64,000 bases of DNA, taken from NCBI RefSeq assembly GCF_037975245.1, contig NC_092575.1:28109341-28173340 (forward strand). Direction: 5' to 3'. Shown piece after piece: positions 12,301 through 26,100 of the stretch. Under the pieces are notes generated by a model. That model worked only from the letters and a program-made list of their open reading frames with translations. It was not told where the DNA came from and made no database searches. This DNA is from Apostichopus japonicus (lineage: Eukaryota; Echinodermata; Holothuroidea; Aspidochirotida; Stichopodidae). The translations under genes were made by a program, and so were the position numbers. Position 1 is the stretch's first letter; the number at the start of each line of letters is the position of its first letter.

Positions 12301-15300
12301 ATCGGTACCTAGGAATGTAACTATGTGTAATTGTATATTGCATGTGTATAGGCCTATAATAGCCTGCATGAGGCCATTTTCTTCATCGAATAATATAAAA
12401 GAGCTCTCGAACATTCTAACGTAGCGCCTGAAACAAGGTTGACAGTGGCAATTTTCCCAAAATAACACCCGAAATTAAAAAAAAAGTATTTTGGATCCTG
12501 ATTATGAGATATTTCGGACATGATATCCCTACTTTAAAGTTGGGTATATGCCGCTTGGAAACCTCGGGAAGTGCCGTTTCCGGCCATCTAGAGGGTTTGT
12601 AAATCCCAAAATTTTCTTGTACGCTTCGCGCCAACCAATGGTGGCGCTACGCTTAGATAGTCAACAAGGTCATATCCCCCCACTCGGAAATACGGATCGC
12701 CGCCCATGCTGGAGAGAGATCGCTGAGATAAATAACTTATATGAAATGACATTTAATAGCAGTTTTAGATACGTTTGTAGCTATAAACTTATTCGGGCAC
12801 TGAAATGCGCATGTTCAATTCGAACGATGAGCATAACACATATCTTGACCTACTTCTCCTTGTAAAAAGACATGAGAGATACGAAATAAACAAAATAACG
12901 TACGGTATTTCTCTAACTATAAAGTCTGACGTCATTGAAAGAGATAAAACCGTATGCATTATGGGAAGATCACAGTAATATATGTTACAACGTCCCGCTG
13001 TGGAGATGTATGATGACCTTTGACATTGTATATCATTACTAGTGCGTAGCTCTTACTTCCGGTGTGTAGGTGAATAGAGCCAGGAAACTGACTTGTGAGA
13101 AACACTTGCTGACGAAGAGAATTGACGTCGTGATTGATCTGAACAAGAAAAGACCACATGAATAAATTAAATTGGTAATTTCAACAATAAAGGTATATGG
13201 TATACTCACTAATTCGCTACAGCGCTTTCAACACAATAGAGTGTGGAAATGATTGTACATGGCAATTTATGTATCAACAACAAATACAAATATAGGGCCT
13301 ATACCACAATGTTTGTGACAAAACGAACATGCAAACAAACTAACTCTTCGGCATACCGGCAAATATGACAGTAATTCAAGTAACACGCAGTTTTTATTTC
13401 GGTCCATTGGTTACATTGATTTGCTATTTCGATACCTTGGTCTGTTAGACTTGATTTCAACTAAATGAATAACAAAGTCACATGCTCAACTTGGTGGCAT
13501 CGCTTGATGTTGCCAAACATGTTCAACGTATATATCAGTATAACATTGAAAAGTTACAAGACCGCTGATATGATGCAAATAATATCTGTCAACACACACA
13601 CACCTAAAAGTGTCATATGCTGCGACTGTTAAGACAGTGTGGACACATCATGTAGGCCTACTTCAAACTATATAATTGGAATCATGCTGTTGTCCCATTC
13701 AGATAGTATATAGAAGATAAAACAATATATAAAAATATCTTTATAATCATATAATCACTGGGTCATTGCTTGTTTCCATGGTCTTGAATCTGTCAGTGAA
13801 TTAGGGTGATGAAGATAAATTTCAGTTTGATATATTTTCGATTTGATTTGATTTGCTGTATAGACTCCCCAACTATAGCCCGCTATCATGGAAAAGTTTC
13901 TTCAGATTACGTAAACGAAATGCCTTGGTCGTAACATGACGTATTTTTACCAATTGTAGTTTGCAACGCCTGCCACATATTTTTTTCTTGTATGAGGGTC
14001 TTTGTCATGTGAACGCTGTAGACATGAACATATTTACACACAGTGTTTACACAAAGAGCCTAAGGTGTAAAGACGCTACACTGTTAAAAAAATTTCTGTA
14101 AATTAACAGAAAACGATTGGAAAAAAAGTTTCCAATCGTTTCCTGTTATTTTTACAGACATTCTGTAAAAAGTAATTAACTGGAAAATAATGTTTTCTTT
14201 TTACATAGTTTTCCAGTTAAAATTTTTACAAGAATAATCTGTTAAATAGAATAACATAAAAATTCTGTTTTATTTAGCATTTTTCTCATGTATATTTAAC
14301 TGAATTCTTCTGATAAAATTACAATTTATTCCTGTTTGTTTACAGACAGTTTTATTGTGTTTTACTACCAAATTTTGTCTTTTTACAAGTTTTCGATGTT
14401 AATTTACCAAATCGTCTGATAAAATTACAATTTTTGTCTGTTTTTTTACAGACGGTTTTACTTCTAAATTCTGTCTTTTTACAAGTTTTCGATGTTAATT
14501 TACCAAATTGTCTGATAAAATTACAATTTTTGTCTGTTTTTTACAGACGGTTTTACTTCTAAATTCTGTCTTTTTACAAGTTTTTGATGTTAATTTACCA
14601 AATCGTCTGATAAAATTACAATTTTTGTCTGTTTTTTTACAGACGGTTTTACTTCTAAATTCTGTCTTCTTACAAGTTTTCGATGTTAATTTACCAAATC
14701 GTCTGATAAAATTACAATTTTTGTCTGTTTTTTTACAGACGGTTTTACTCCTAAATTCTGTCTTTTTTACAGGATTTTGATGTTAATCGTTCAGTCAATT
14801 TGCTTAAATCTTCTGATAAAATTCAAATTTATGTTTTTTTTTACAGACGCTTTTAACGTGTTTGTCTACTAAATCTGTCCTTTAACAATTTTTTTATGTG
14901 AATTATTAATGGTTTATCAATTCCATAAAAAAGAAACATAAGTGTGAAAATTTGATATTGACAATTAAAATAAATTGATGGGTTTTATCCGTCTTAGTTT
15001 ACGGCAAGGTTTCTACAAAAAGTAAGTACATACTTAAGGAATACGCCAAAAATATACGGTAGAAGTACGTTGAAATGCTCATGTTTATTTTCACCCTTTA
15101 TTTACACAACTTCTTCATTCATCTTGGAGTGAGGTCTTCCCCAAAAACATGCACATACAAAGGTGCTTTTAACCTATCACTTTTCACCACTTTACTAAAA
15201 CTAAAAGCTTCTTAAGTAGATCCTAGAAACACAAAAACTCAATTTTAAAACAACAAGTAGAGAACTTAAACTTCAACACTGAAACAATAATTCTACTTTT

Positions 15301-18300
15301 CAAGATTTGAGAAAAGACTGGTGACTGATATCACAAACTTCAGGCCAAGGCAATTACAAACCAGTTACAAAAGTCTGTATAGGAACAATAAGAGATACAG
15401 GTTTTGCAACTGTTCTCAAGAGGTGGTAAGATCACCTTACACCAAAAGCAACACATTGAAAGCTACTTCATTTGTTGCTATCTTTGGTTAGGGCCAATTA
15501 AGTTGCCCAAAAAAACCACAAACTATGTGACCCTTAATTTTACAAACTGACTGCAATTATAAACTTTCTAAATGGCATATACTGCAAAAAGCTCTTCACC
15601 GAATATTAAGCTAAAGTAAGATTTTTCATACAATAATATCATTGTAATGTATTTATAATCATATACTATATTATGTCAGCCTCCTCACAGTATTAAAAAT
15701 TCTCCATAGAGTCGGTCAAGGCATGTGGCTTATGACCAACTATTCAACAACAACTATATGATCATCTTCTGTATATCACTTTCAAACATTATTTTTCAAC
15801 CCATGAAGTGGAAGACCCCAGTTTGGGACGACAAACACCCTGAAACTATCCCAAAGTGGTCATTTCAAATGGAATACAATCATTAGCCAAAACCTTATTA
15901 CATGGTAGGCTTAAGGGTTAATTGACGTTATAAGCTTCAAACTTTCTAATTATTATTACACAACTTTCAAACATTTTCATATAAAGCTGAGCCATGATAT
16001 CATGAACATGCAATCATTTATGCAATGCAAATGTCAAAATGGAAACTAAAAACACAGAACTTAGTAAATCAACAAGGAAGTAACTTAAAGTCCAAAACTG
16101 AAACAGTAAACCTCTTTTTCAATGTTGAAAAAATTGGTGCATGCCAATATAAACTTCAGGCCCTGTCAATTCCAAACCAGATGTCTATGAATACCAAGAC
16201 TAAAATATAAATTCCAGCCAGAAATGGATATTCTCACAAGTACATTAATAATTATTTGATGGAGTATTTCACTGGGGTAGGGGATGTAGAAAGGGAAAAC
16301 TTGGTCTTAATGCATAGGCAGTGCAATTCCTATAGACCCTACACTACACACAGTAATAGACAAGCATACGTTAGTATAGTTTTGTGGCACTACACACTGT
16401 AATCACACTTTTTTTTAAATGAAGTAGTTTAAATAATATCACATAGTATAAACTCACCACTGAAAACGAAAAAACGTTAGTATAGTTTTGTGGCACTACA
16501 CACTGTAATCACACTTTTTTTTAAATGAAGTAGTTTAAATAATATCACATAGTATAAACTCACCACTGAAAACGAAAAATGGCAAACATTTCACCATTTA
16601 AGGAATGGTTCAATGTGCATGAGCACTGGTATTAAAATGAACCCATTGTCCTTGTAAACATTTATACTTATTAGAAAGTTTCCTTTTGTGGCTACTGCCT
16701 TAATGCATGCTATGATCAGGAAATCCACTGGATGAAATTTTTCTTCAATTGAATAGCACTCTAGGAAGAGGATAGAAGGGGGCACAAATTTGCAGTCAAT
16801 TCTTTGGGCAATTTGAAATGTAAGGTCATAGAAGGTGTCACATTTACTATCAAAAGTGAACTTTTAGCAGGCAGGTGTAACAATATAGTGTTAGTAATAG
16901 AACTTCATATTAATCAATACTTTATATGTCTGAATAACATGCCAACATGAATGAATAGAATTCCATAAACAAACTCTACAGTCTCATCTCCTGCTTGCTT
17001 CAAGTCCACCTTAGGTAGAAAATGTGATGCAAAGCCCATGAAAATGCATAGATTTCAGTTCTCTTTAATTATCTAAAACAAAATTTCATCTGAAACCATT
17101 CTGCTTTAGAGGCACAGAATATGGAGATTGGGGTGCAGATTATTTCATGTCTGTGTACTCAGTACTGATCGTAGTACATAAAAACATCATCCACCTGAAC
17201 GTTCCTTACATATAAGCTGAATGTCTATATACATGAAGGAAACACTAAGAGTGGCTAAAGGCGACATTGAGGTTCCAGCCAGAAGTAACCATCTTAACTT
17301 GATTTTAAATGAGTTGAATAAAAACAAAAAAACAAACGTTTCTAAATGGTTCCTGTAGTAACTAAACTCGAAATAAGTCCACTGATCACCATACTACACT
17401 GTTTGATTTTTTTATTACTTTGTTGACTCATCCTTGATATGTCCCAAAAGAGACAACACTTTGGGATTTATGGCTGAGGATTTCCTACTTTTTCCTGATG
17501 TGGGTGGGTTGATTCCAACAAAGCACCTGCCAAAAAAAAAAAAGAGTTGATTTTTGTTACTTTTGGTGGGAATTAATATTTTCATCATTGACCTTGACAC
17601 TTGACCAGTAGAAAACCATGTCTTTAAAACATGATACTTCTGAAAATTTGTTGCACATTAATTATTCACTTCACTGTTTCAGGTATAAATTAAATGGCTT
17701 CTCACACTGCTTTCATATTAGTTTGTATTTATAATTATGAAAGTCATAATGATTGTGGTCAAAACATTTTCAAGCATATTTCCTAATTCACAATTCTTTT
17801 ATAACTTTTTTTTAGAGAACAGTTGTTGTTTATAACAGTCAATTCCACAAGAAGACTGTCCATGAAATCAATTTGGAATGTACAGTTTGAAGGATTAAAG
17901 CCTGGGTCCCATCTATACAATTCTACAAGCAGTAAATTTTAAACAAAGTCTGACGATGAAACACAAGAATCAACTTCAAAATCGACAAAATGCAGGTGGA
18001 TTGTAGTTGAAAGGAAATAGGACACTGATCTTCTTGGAGCAACGATCAGGATCGACTTTTTCAACTGTGCATTTTGTTGCAAGTTTAATCCCAATGTTGA
18101 TGGGACTAAGGCTCTACAAATAATGTCACTGCATAAATATTCTACGATCTTCAAATTAATGATGCTGTTACTATTTAACACTAAACACCTACTGCAGCAG
18201 TTCATCTAAACTGAGGTAAATAATTGTTAAGTTAGACTATGACCAAATTTCAAGTAACAGTACCTTCAATGGTATTCTAAGTTGGGATCATGATCTTCTC

Positions 18301-20088
18301 TCTAGACTGACAAATTATGACTTACTTGTGTAACTACTCAACTGAATTTTACACTGGTTCAAGTCTTTCCCAAGTGTTGGTAGAAAACACACTATACAAG
18401 GAAAACACTACCATGAGTTACAACTCCAATCCCAGCTATAACCACTACTGTACAAATATTCATTCATATTCCATTAACACTTACCTCTGGATGAACTCCA
18501 ATGTCACACAGCTGTCTGCAGGATACTGAATGTTTAAAACATAGTATGTGGCAAAGAGGTAGGCAAGGGCACTCTGAAAATCAGCCATAAGATGATTGAC
18601 AACGACCTTGTCAACTGCGATCATATACTTCCGCCCGGCCAACAGTGTGGTTCCTGTGATATCAATATTCAAACAAAGATAAAAATGTCAATCCGAGTTT
18701 CACTTTGTCATTATTTTCCGAAATTGAATTTTTTTTAGTGCTGTTACGGACTAAGAATATGTTTCCATTCTTTTACTGAAGGATTATCATGTAACATTCT
18801 CAAGAGTAGTAACTTTTTTAGGGACCTTAAAAAAGGTATGTCCATTAAACACTTAACCTAGAAACTGCAATGACAAGATCAAAAGTGAATTGCAAGCAGA
18901 ACCCACTGATTTTTCACTGAATGATGCAAAGCCTAAATCAGTGGACAACCCCTCCCCCACATTGGAAGAAAAAAATTCTCTGCCCTGCCTCTGTAAGAAT
19001 AGGTATCACACCAAACAAGATCATTGGTCATCTATCTATTGCCTTGCATCTTGGATTCTATGCAAACCTTATGCATAACTTGAAAGGCCAAATGCAATTA
19101 CCCCATTCTGACTACAAACCCTCTATACTAATTCATAAATATGTACACGTCATTCTTTTAATCTCAAAACAATGTTTCTGTTACATTTTTACCTTTACTA
19201 CTGGACATTAACATTCTGAACCAACCTGAATGAGAGATTTGAAGGATTTAGCTGATGCTTCCAAGTAAGAGTTGGATGATTGCTTATGCCATTACACCAA
19301 ACTGAGTCTAAATTACTGCCGCCAGACTAATCCCTAAATTTTGACAATGGTTTGTGGCATATTTAGAGCCACTTCCCATCATAGCCAGAAGATGTAACTT
19401 CAATAAATGAATCTTCTCTTTCATCTAAATATCACATTATACTAAATCTTGGCAAACTGCTTCTCAGTATCTAACAAGTATCTACCACACTGAAAGCTAG
19501 TACATTTATTCCCATGTCACATTTAGAACACTTTTGATAAGTATATACCTCTATTGCACAATTTGGAAAGGAAGACTTTGCATTTGAATTAAGAAACAGG
19601 AATTCCTACTTTAGTCTGAGCCTAGCAAGGGATCAATGGTAGGAAAAGACAGGCTTGGTAAAACAATCAGTAGTATTCAAAAAAAAATGTTGAGCAGGAT
19701 CCAAGGGATACTTTAAATCTGATGTGCTTAAATATTGTTGATGAAAATAACAAAGCTCTGTAAACAGAAACACCCGAAATGTACATTCAAGAAGCTTACC
19801 CGAAACAACAATACAGGGTGATGGAGAGTTCAAGCCAGAAACAGCCTCCTGATCACTGCTTGTCTCCTGGGAAAGTAAAATATGTGCAACTTGTATTTTA
19901 AAACCTGAAACTTATACAAAGTTGTCTGGTGGCAGAAATTGGATAACAATTTGATCTGGGCCCCATTCTACAAAGAGTAACCCACAATCTTAGATTTGAT
20001 TCATAGTCTGTGTTTAACTTTAAATCACACTCAAGACAAAGAAAAACTCTGTATGGAACAGGGCCCTAGTTAGGATATTATATAGCAG

Positions 20089-20152
<64 letters not shown>

Positions 20153-23100
20153 CAGTTAATTGTCACCTTAGTGTAGGTCAAAGTTCACTTCAGTAGCCAT
20201 CATGATGGCAGTCTACATGACTACTCATTACTAAATAATGTTTAATTATTGGCCATATACAGCACACATTTTGACCAAGTCAGCTGTATAAACACACTTA
20301 AAAGAACACATGTGGCATTACACCTCGAGTACACACATTGCTTTTGGCATGATCTAAGAACATATTCTGCACCTGTGGCATAGTCAGGTTGTTGTCATGG
20401 GGCTGATTTGCAACTCTATGTAAGGTGTCCTGAAAGGCTGATCAACATAACACTACAGAGACTATAACAATGTGACACTGAAATTTTACTTAAAATCCCC
20501 ACTTTGCCATCCCTTGCTTAAAATGAGGCTTTCAACTAATCTATGGTTAGTTCAACTTTACCAGGGTGAAATTGCACTTTTTACTGTAGTCTTCAACCTT
20601 ATCTTGCTATAATATTTGCCAAGTAATTTACCAGCATGACAACCTTTGCAAATAAATGAAATAGAAAAAAAATATCAGTTCACTTTATAGAAATACTCAC
20701 CTTTGATAGGTACAACAGGGTATCTACTTTCTCCCCAAAGTAGCAAGTAAGTAGCCAGATTAATCCAGGCATCTCAGGAGTAAGATCGTTTGTTTCTGCT
20801 CTGGCAACTTCTATGGCATCAAAAACATCTTTTAAAGCTGGCTTTTTGGTAGCAACTTTCCTCAAATAGTGCATAACAGACTGACCTTTGGTATCTAAAG
20901 ATTTAGAAAGAGTAGGCATCAGTTCAATACCAACCAATTCATGAAAGTGGCTCATCATACCAATGCTTTCCAGGAGAAATGGGTATTCTTCTATTATCCC
21001 TATGAGGGTTATGCTGTTTGTATTGATCATTGTGCGGATAGTGAAATACAACAGTTTCATGTTCATCTGAATGATGTCTTCATCCCACTTATCTTCATTT
21101 TCATACATTTCCTTTAGTTCAATGGTTCTCCTTTTTTGAGATGTTTCGTCTTCCCTCTCTGGCAACCCTTTTGGTTGCCAGTTCTGACAACCATAAGAGT
21201 CTCGTTTTTTTGCTCGCTTAGGCTTCTGTTCTGAAGACTCATCATCTGATGTGCTGGTCAATGAAGACGTTCCTGGCAGATATGTTTCAGTCCGCCTCAG
21301 GTTGTTGATTCTGTTTTCCATTTGCTTAAGTACAGATTCAAAGCCATCTCCAATAACTTCACCGCCTATGTCATCTCTAAAGCTTGCTGGGTAAGAATCA
21401 ACAATTGTTTTTGAAATAATGGCAAGATTCTTACGGCCCGGATTGCGATTTTTCTTCATGATGTCATCACATATTATTCGTATCATTTCCCTTCTGTCTC
21501 TTGGTGATGGCCTTGTACATTTCTTTAATGAATCACTTAAGTTCTTAGGCATTTTGTTCCACTGGACTGTAAAAGTTTCCACCCAGTGCTTCTTTAGTGA
21601 GGTAGGAGTTCCTGGACTTGAGCTGGATGACTCTGAAGAAGCAACTGATCCGACTAGTTGAAAATCTTCCATTCCCAACTCCAGTTGGTGATTTAGTTCA
21701 CTTGGGGTAGTATCTGGCGAAAAAAGGAAAAACTGAACATCAGGGCCTTGTTTCACAAAGAGTTATGCTCAGTCAAGTTTGATATGTAGAACATAAGTTA
21801 GCAATAAATCAAACTAAGACTGAGGGTAACTCTTCATGAAATGGGGCGAGGACTACCTCTAAAACTAACAGAAATGTTTTCAATGAATAAAAACATTAAA
21901 TTTCCAAGAAATATGTAAGAACTAGTGTAGTCTCTTGTTGCCACATGTGTACATAACCAGTCTTACAATGATATGAAAGCATTAGCTACAAGCCAACAAA
22001 CTTGCATTTCCTCATTTCTCTAAACAACTGCAATTGAAATTGATACAGAATACAAGTAGTGTACAGTATGCCATTGGCACAACGAAAACACTGTCTATCT
22101 GAAAACAAGGATGAGAATGTGTGGACATAAAAGCACTGAAATGTTTATTAATTACAAATTTAGAGTCTTGTACATATTTACACTGCAAAGTTTCTGTTAA
22201 GCAACTGTCCATGAATGATTACCTCAACTATAAAGCAGATAAACTTGCAAGATTACATGTAGGCTGTTCAAGCATGATCTAGTCACAAACTCTTCATTTC
22301 AGAACTGTAATGACTTTTGGTAGTGATTTTTTTGTCCTTTTGGTAAACATGATAGTTTCCAGGTCACATATTGCCTCCTCACTCTGCAAGTACTGTGCTG
22401 TGCACACTAAATTGGCCTACTAAAAGAAATGTACAAAATACTGGGGTCTGGACGATACAGTACCTTCAACCCTTGTAGACCAAGCTTTCAAAAGCTTTCT
22501 CCGCTGAATTGGTTTCAAATTTTGGAGATCCTCTTCTGTAACACACTTTAAATCTGCAACACTTTCAACTCCTGCTCTTATGAGCAGTTCTAGCACCTTC
22601 TTAATCTTGTAGGTGGGCAGTAGTGGAAAGACATCACTCACAGCACTCTCAATTGGACCAAGAAGAACAGTATCATCTGAAGATGTATCTGACAGTTCCA
22701 TTTTGAATCAACACAAACCACTCTGCCAACAGCAAGAAACATATAGCTGACTGATTTTGTTAATGTGAACGTCTGTCACTATTGAGTTGACACCTCAAAC
22801 TGACAAATACTAACTATACTATTTTTACACAATGGCTCAAGCAATAAATAATGACCACTGCATTGACCATTCCTTTACTATAGCTCAGATTACTTTGTTT
22901 TCCTGCACTATCAAGAATGTAGATCTTTGTTCAAGGAAAGATAACTACTCAGTACATTATAAAGCCTGAATAAGTATGTATTAAATAGCAAATGCAGTCC
23001 CAAAATTTGAATTTGGTGGACTATGATAGGCCAAGTGAGGAGTGAGTGTTCACTCACATGAAAACAGAACTAAATGAATAAATTGTTGAATTGAGGCTAG

Positions 23101-26100
23101 GTGCAACATTTCATCCAAATGCTCTAAAATTTCTCAGAGAAGCACCAGCATTGATATTTGATAGGTTTATATGATGTTTGAAGCATTGTTGGGGAAACTG
23201 CATATATGCCTTACATGCAATAAACATACACAACTTAGAACGATATATGCTGAATGTACGGTATTGGACCCTGTGTAAACATGTGACATATTGAACACAT
23301 GAGGCAAGGTAAATGCATGCACATACATCCATACCATGGCCAAGTACCATCATCATTGTTGAGAAAGTCATGAGTGGAAACAATTATGCTTCAGTGGAAG
23401 CAGGAGTCTTCCTTGAACTGGATAAGCTGACAATGGATAATAGTCACAAAGTTCTGAAACCTTCAGACAGTCTATATCATTTGATGGTTGCAGCAAGTAC
23501 ACACCTAGTTCCTCAAGAAGGGTAGCATTATGCAGTTTAACAACAAGAAATGCATCATTGTTACATAAAAGAGTCAACAGAATACAGCCAAATTGCAAGA
23601 CTGAATCTGTACATTTGCATGCCACAAACAAACCTGCACTGTACTGAGTACCATAGACCTTTAATTTGTTACTCACTGTGGCTGAATCAACCTGTAACTC
23701 TTTTGACTGCAGGGAAGCCCTAATTTCAGGACTAAAAATCTCAGGATTTAGTTGCTCACCTTTTTCAATGAAATTTTTTTCAGGAAACATACTCCCTGCA
23801 CTATTATATGCCTGCAGCTGCTGATGTCTTTCTGACAGCGTATGTGTTACATTAACAAAGTTATGGCAATTCCTAGCACACCGTTTGAAGTAAGAGTGTT
23901 TGCTTTCAAACCTCAGTGTCCACACTCTGATTAAAGGGCCAAACTTAACTGTCAACTCTGGATAATGACAAAGAAAGTGATGTTTTGGTCTAAGCTTCAC
24001 ATCAGGAAAGATTTGTTTTCTTTCCTCATGGTACTCTTCTATTAACACCTTCAGATAAACAATTTCATCCCATGATATTTGAGGAGCACAAACAAGCTGA
24101 ACAATCTCTCTTAAACGCAGAAATTGTTTCCAAACATTGTCAGATTTATCCAAAATTTGCTGGCCCACCAAAATTGGGAGAAGTTTAAGCAAACACCAGT
24201 TCTCAACTGCATTTCCACCAAGTCTGCTTTTATTTGAATTTATCTGAGCAGGCTTGTTATTGATGTCACTACCAGTGAACTTAAACAGTTCTAACTTTCT
24301 GTTTAAGTCTTGGTACGTAAACCAATGTCTCTGATTAACCCAGTAATCGATATAGAGTTTCAAATCATAATCCACTACCTCTTCAAAAAGGTCATGGCCC
24401 AAGCAAGGTGGCAGGCCAGGATTACAGACATGGAAGTAATTTAAATTATTGAAGAGGGAGTTAAATTTAATACCCTCAAAGCTATCTTCACCAGACTGTT
24501 GGAGATGTTCTACACATCTGTCATATTCGGTGGGACTTCTGCACTTTCCCAGAGCATATGGCTCACCTGACTGAAATTCAGCTGAACTCAGTAAGCAATA
24601 CCTACAATAATGTTTAGATGAAAAGCTTTCAACAAATCCGCCAATAGTGTGTGAGCCTAAATTATCTCCTAGTATGCATGCCAATGAACCTTTCCGAATT
24701 TGCCCACCTTTGACCTGTACACCAGTTTCTTCTAGTAATTTCAAGTCTCTTAATAGCCTTTTAAATACTTTTTCTTGTCCATACTTCTTGAAATCAACCT
24801 CTCTACAAAGAAGTGCAAGTTGCAATGACTCTACCTGGGACCTATACTGAGGAGTAATGTTTCCCAGAGTGAAATACACAGCCAATATTTTATGTTTCTT
24901 TTTGGCAGATCCAAGTGGATTCACTACTTCAAAGGCATCTTGGAATAAAATAACCGACAATGCATTTTCCTCACTTCCAAAAAGTGTATTTTCTTTGAAA
25001 ATTTTCCCATCTGTTATATCTGTAAACACTGGTAGCTGCATGTTGTGGGCTCTCCTGTCTGATTTTATTGGAATCAAGTCATTATCAATGAGAACTTTAA
25101 TTGTCTGCAAGATGGGAACATAATGACAGTAATGCATTTTTCCTGAAATATCCCTCCCAAGGGGAACAGCTTCTGGGGAAACAAAATTCAGTGACTTAAA
25201 GTACTCTTTTCTACTATGTTTTGAGCGCAGTTCTCCCTTCTTACTGTCCAAAGCAACATCCCACTCATTTCCCAAGTTAAGGTCATCTAATAATGAATGA
25301 ATACGGTCATTACAAATGTTTTCGGCCCTTAATTTTGCTGTAAGCCTAACTTTAAGAGATTCTAGGCAAATGTCATGTATGTTTCTTAGTTCCTCTACAA
25401 TAATTTGTACGGTTGATTCTGGGACTAATTGTTTCCCTTGCAGCTTAAGTAGAAATAATGCAAAACTTTTCAAAAATTCCCCTTTTGACTGATCAGAATT
25501 ACTCTCAACTTCTATGACATTGTCATGTTCAGTTTCCCCAAATTCTATATCCAAACTTTCTTCTGCAGTAGTGGGCTTATTAGCATTGCCAGTTTCTACA
25601 TCATAATTATTTGCTGTTTCTGAAATTACAGCATCAAATCTGAAACTTTTGTGAGCATTTTTCACACGTTTTGCACACCAATTTCTGTGGCAACGAGACA
25701 AATGAACACAAAATGTTGCCTTTTTGTGGTACCTTCTCTTGCATGAAACATACGGGCATTCAACTGTCTGACCATTATTCATGTGACTTTTGAGATGACT
25801 TAAAAATGCATGCAAATCAGAGCATTCTTTCTTACAGTATGCAATAGCACACTTCAGTGGTACATTAACAGAATGAAATCTGTTTGACTGCTCTACATGT
25901 CTCTGGTTACGATGCTTCCTTGTTATATGAACTTTCAGTGCTGTAAAAGTTGAAAATATGTATCTGCATCCTTGAAAACAGCACCGAAATTGAGAATTGG
26001 CTTGATTTCTATGGCGCCGTCCATGAGCCACATACTCACTCACTGAACGTGTTGTTACCTTGCAAATGTTGCAAAGTCCAACAAACATTTTTAGTCTCAC

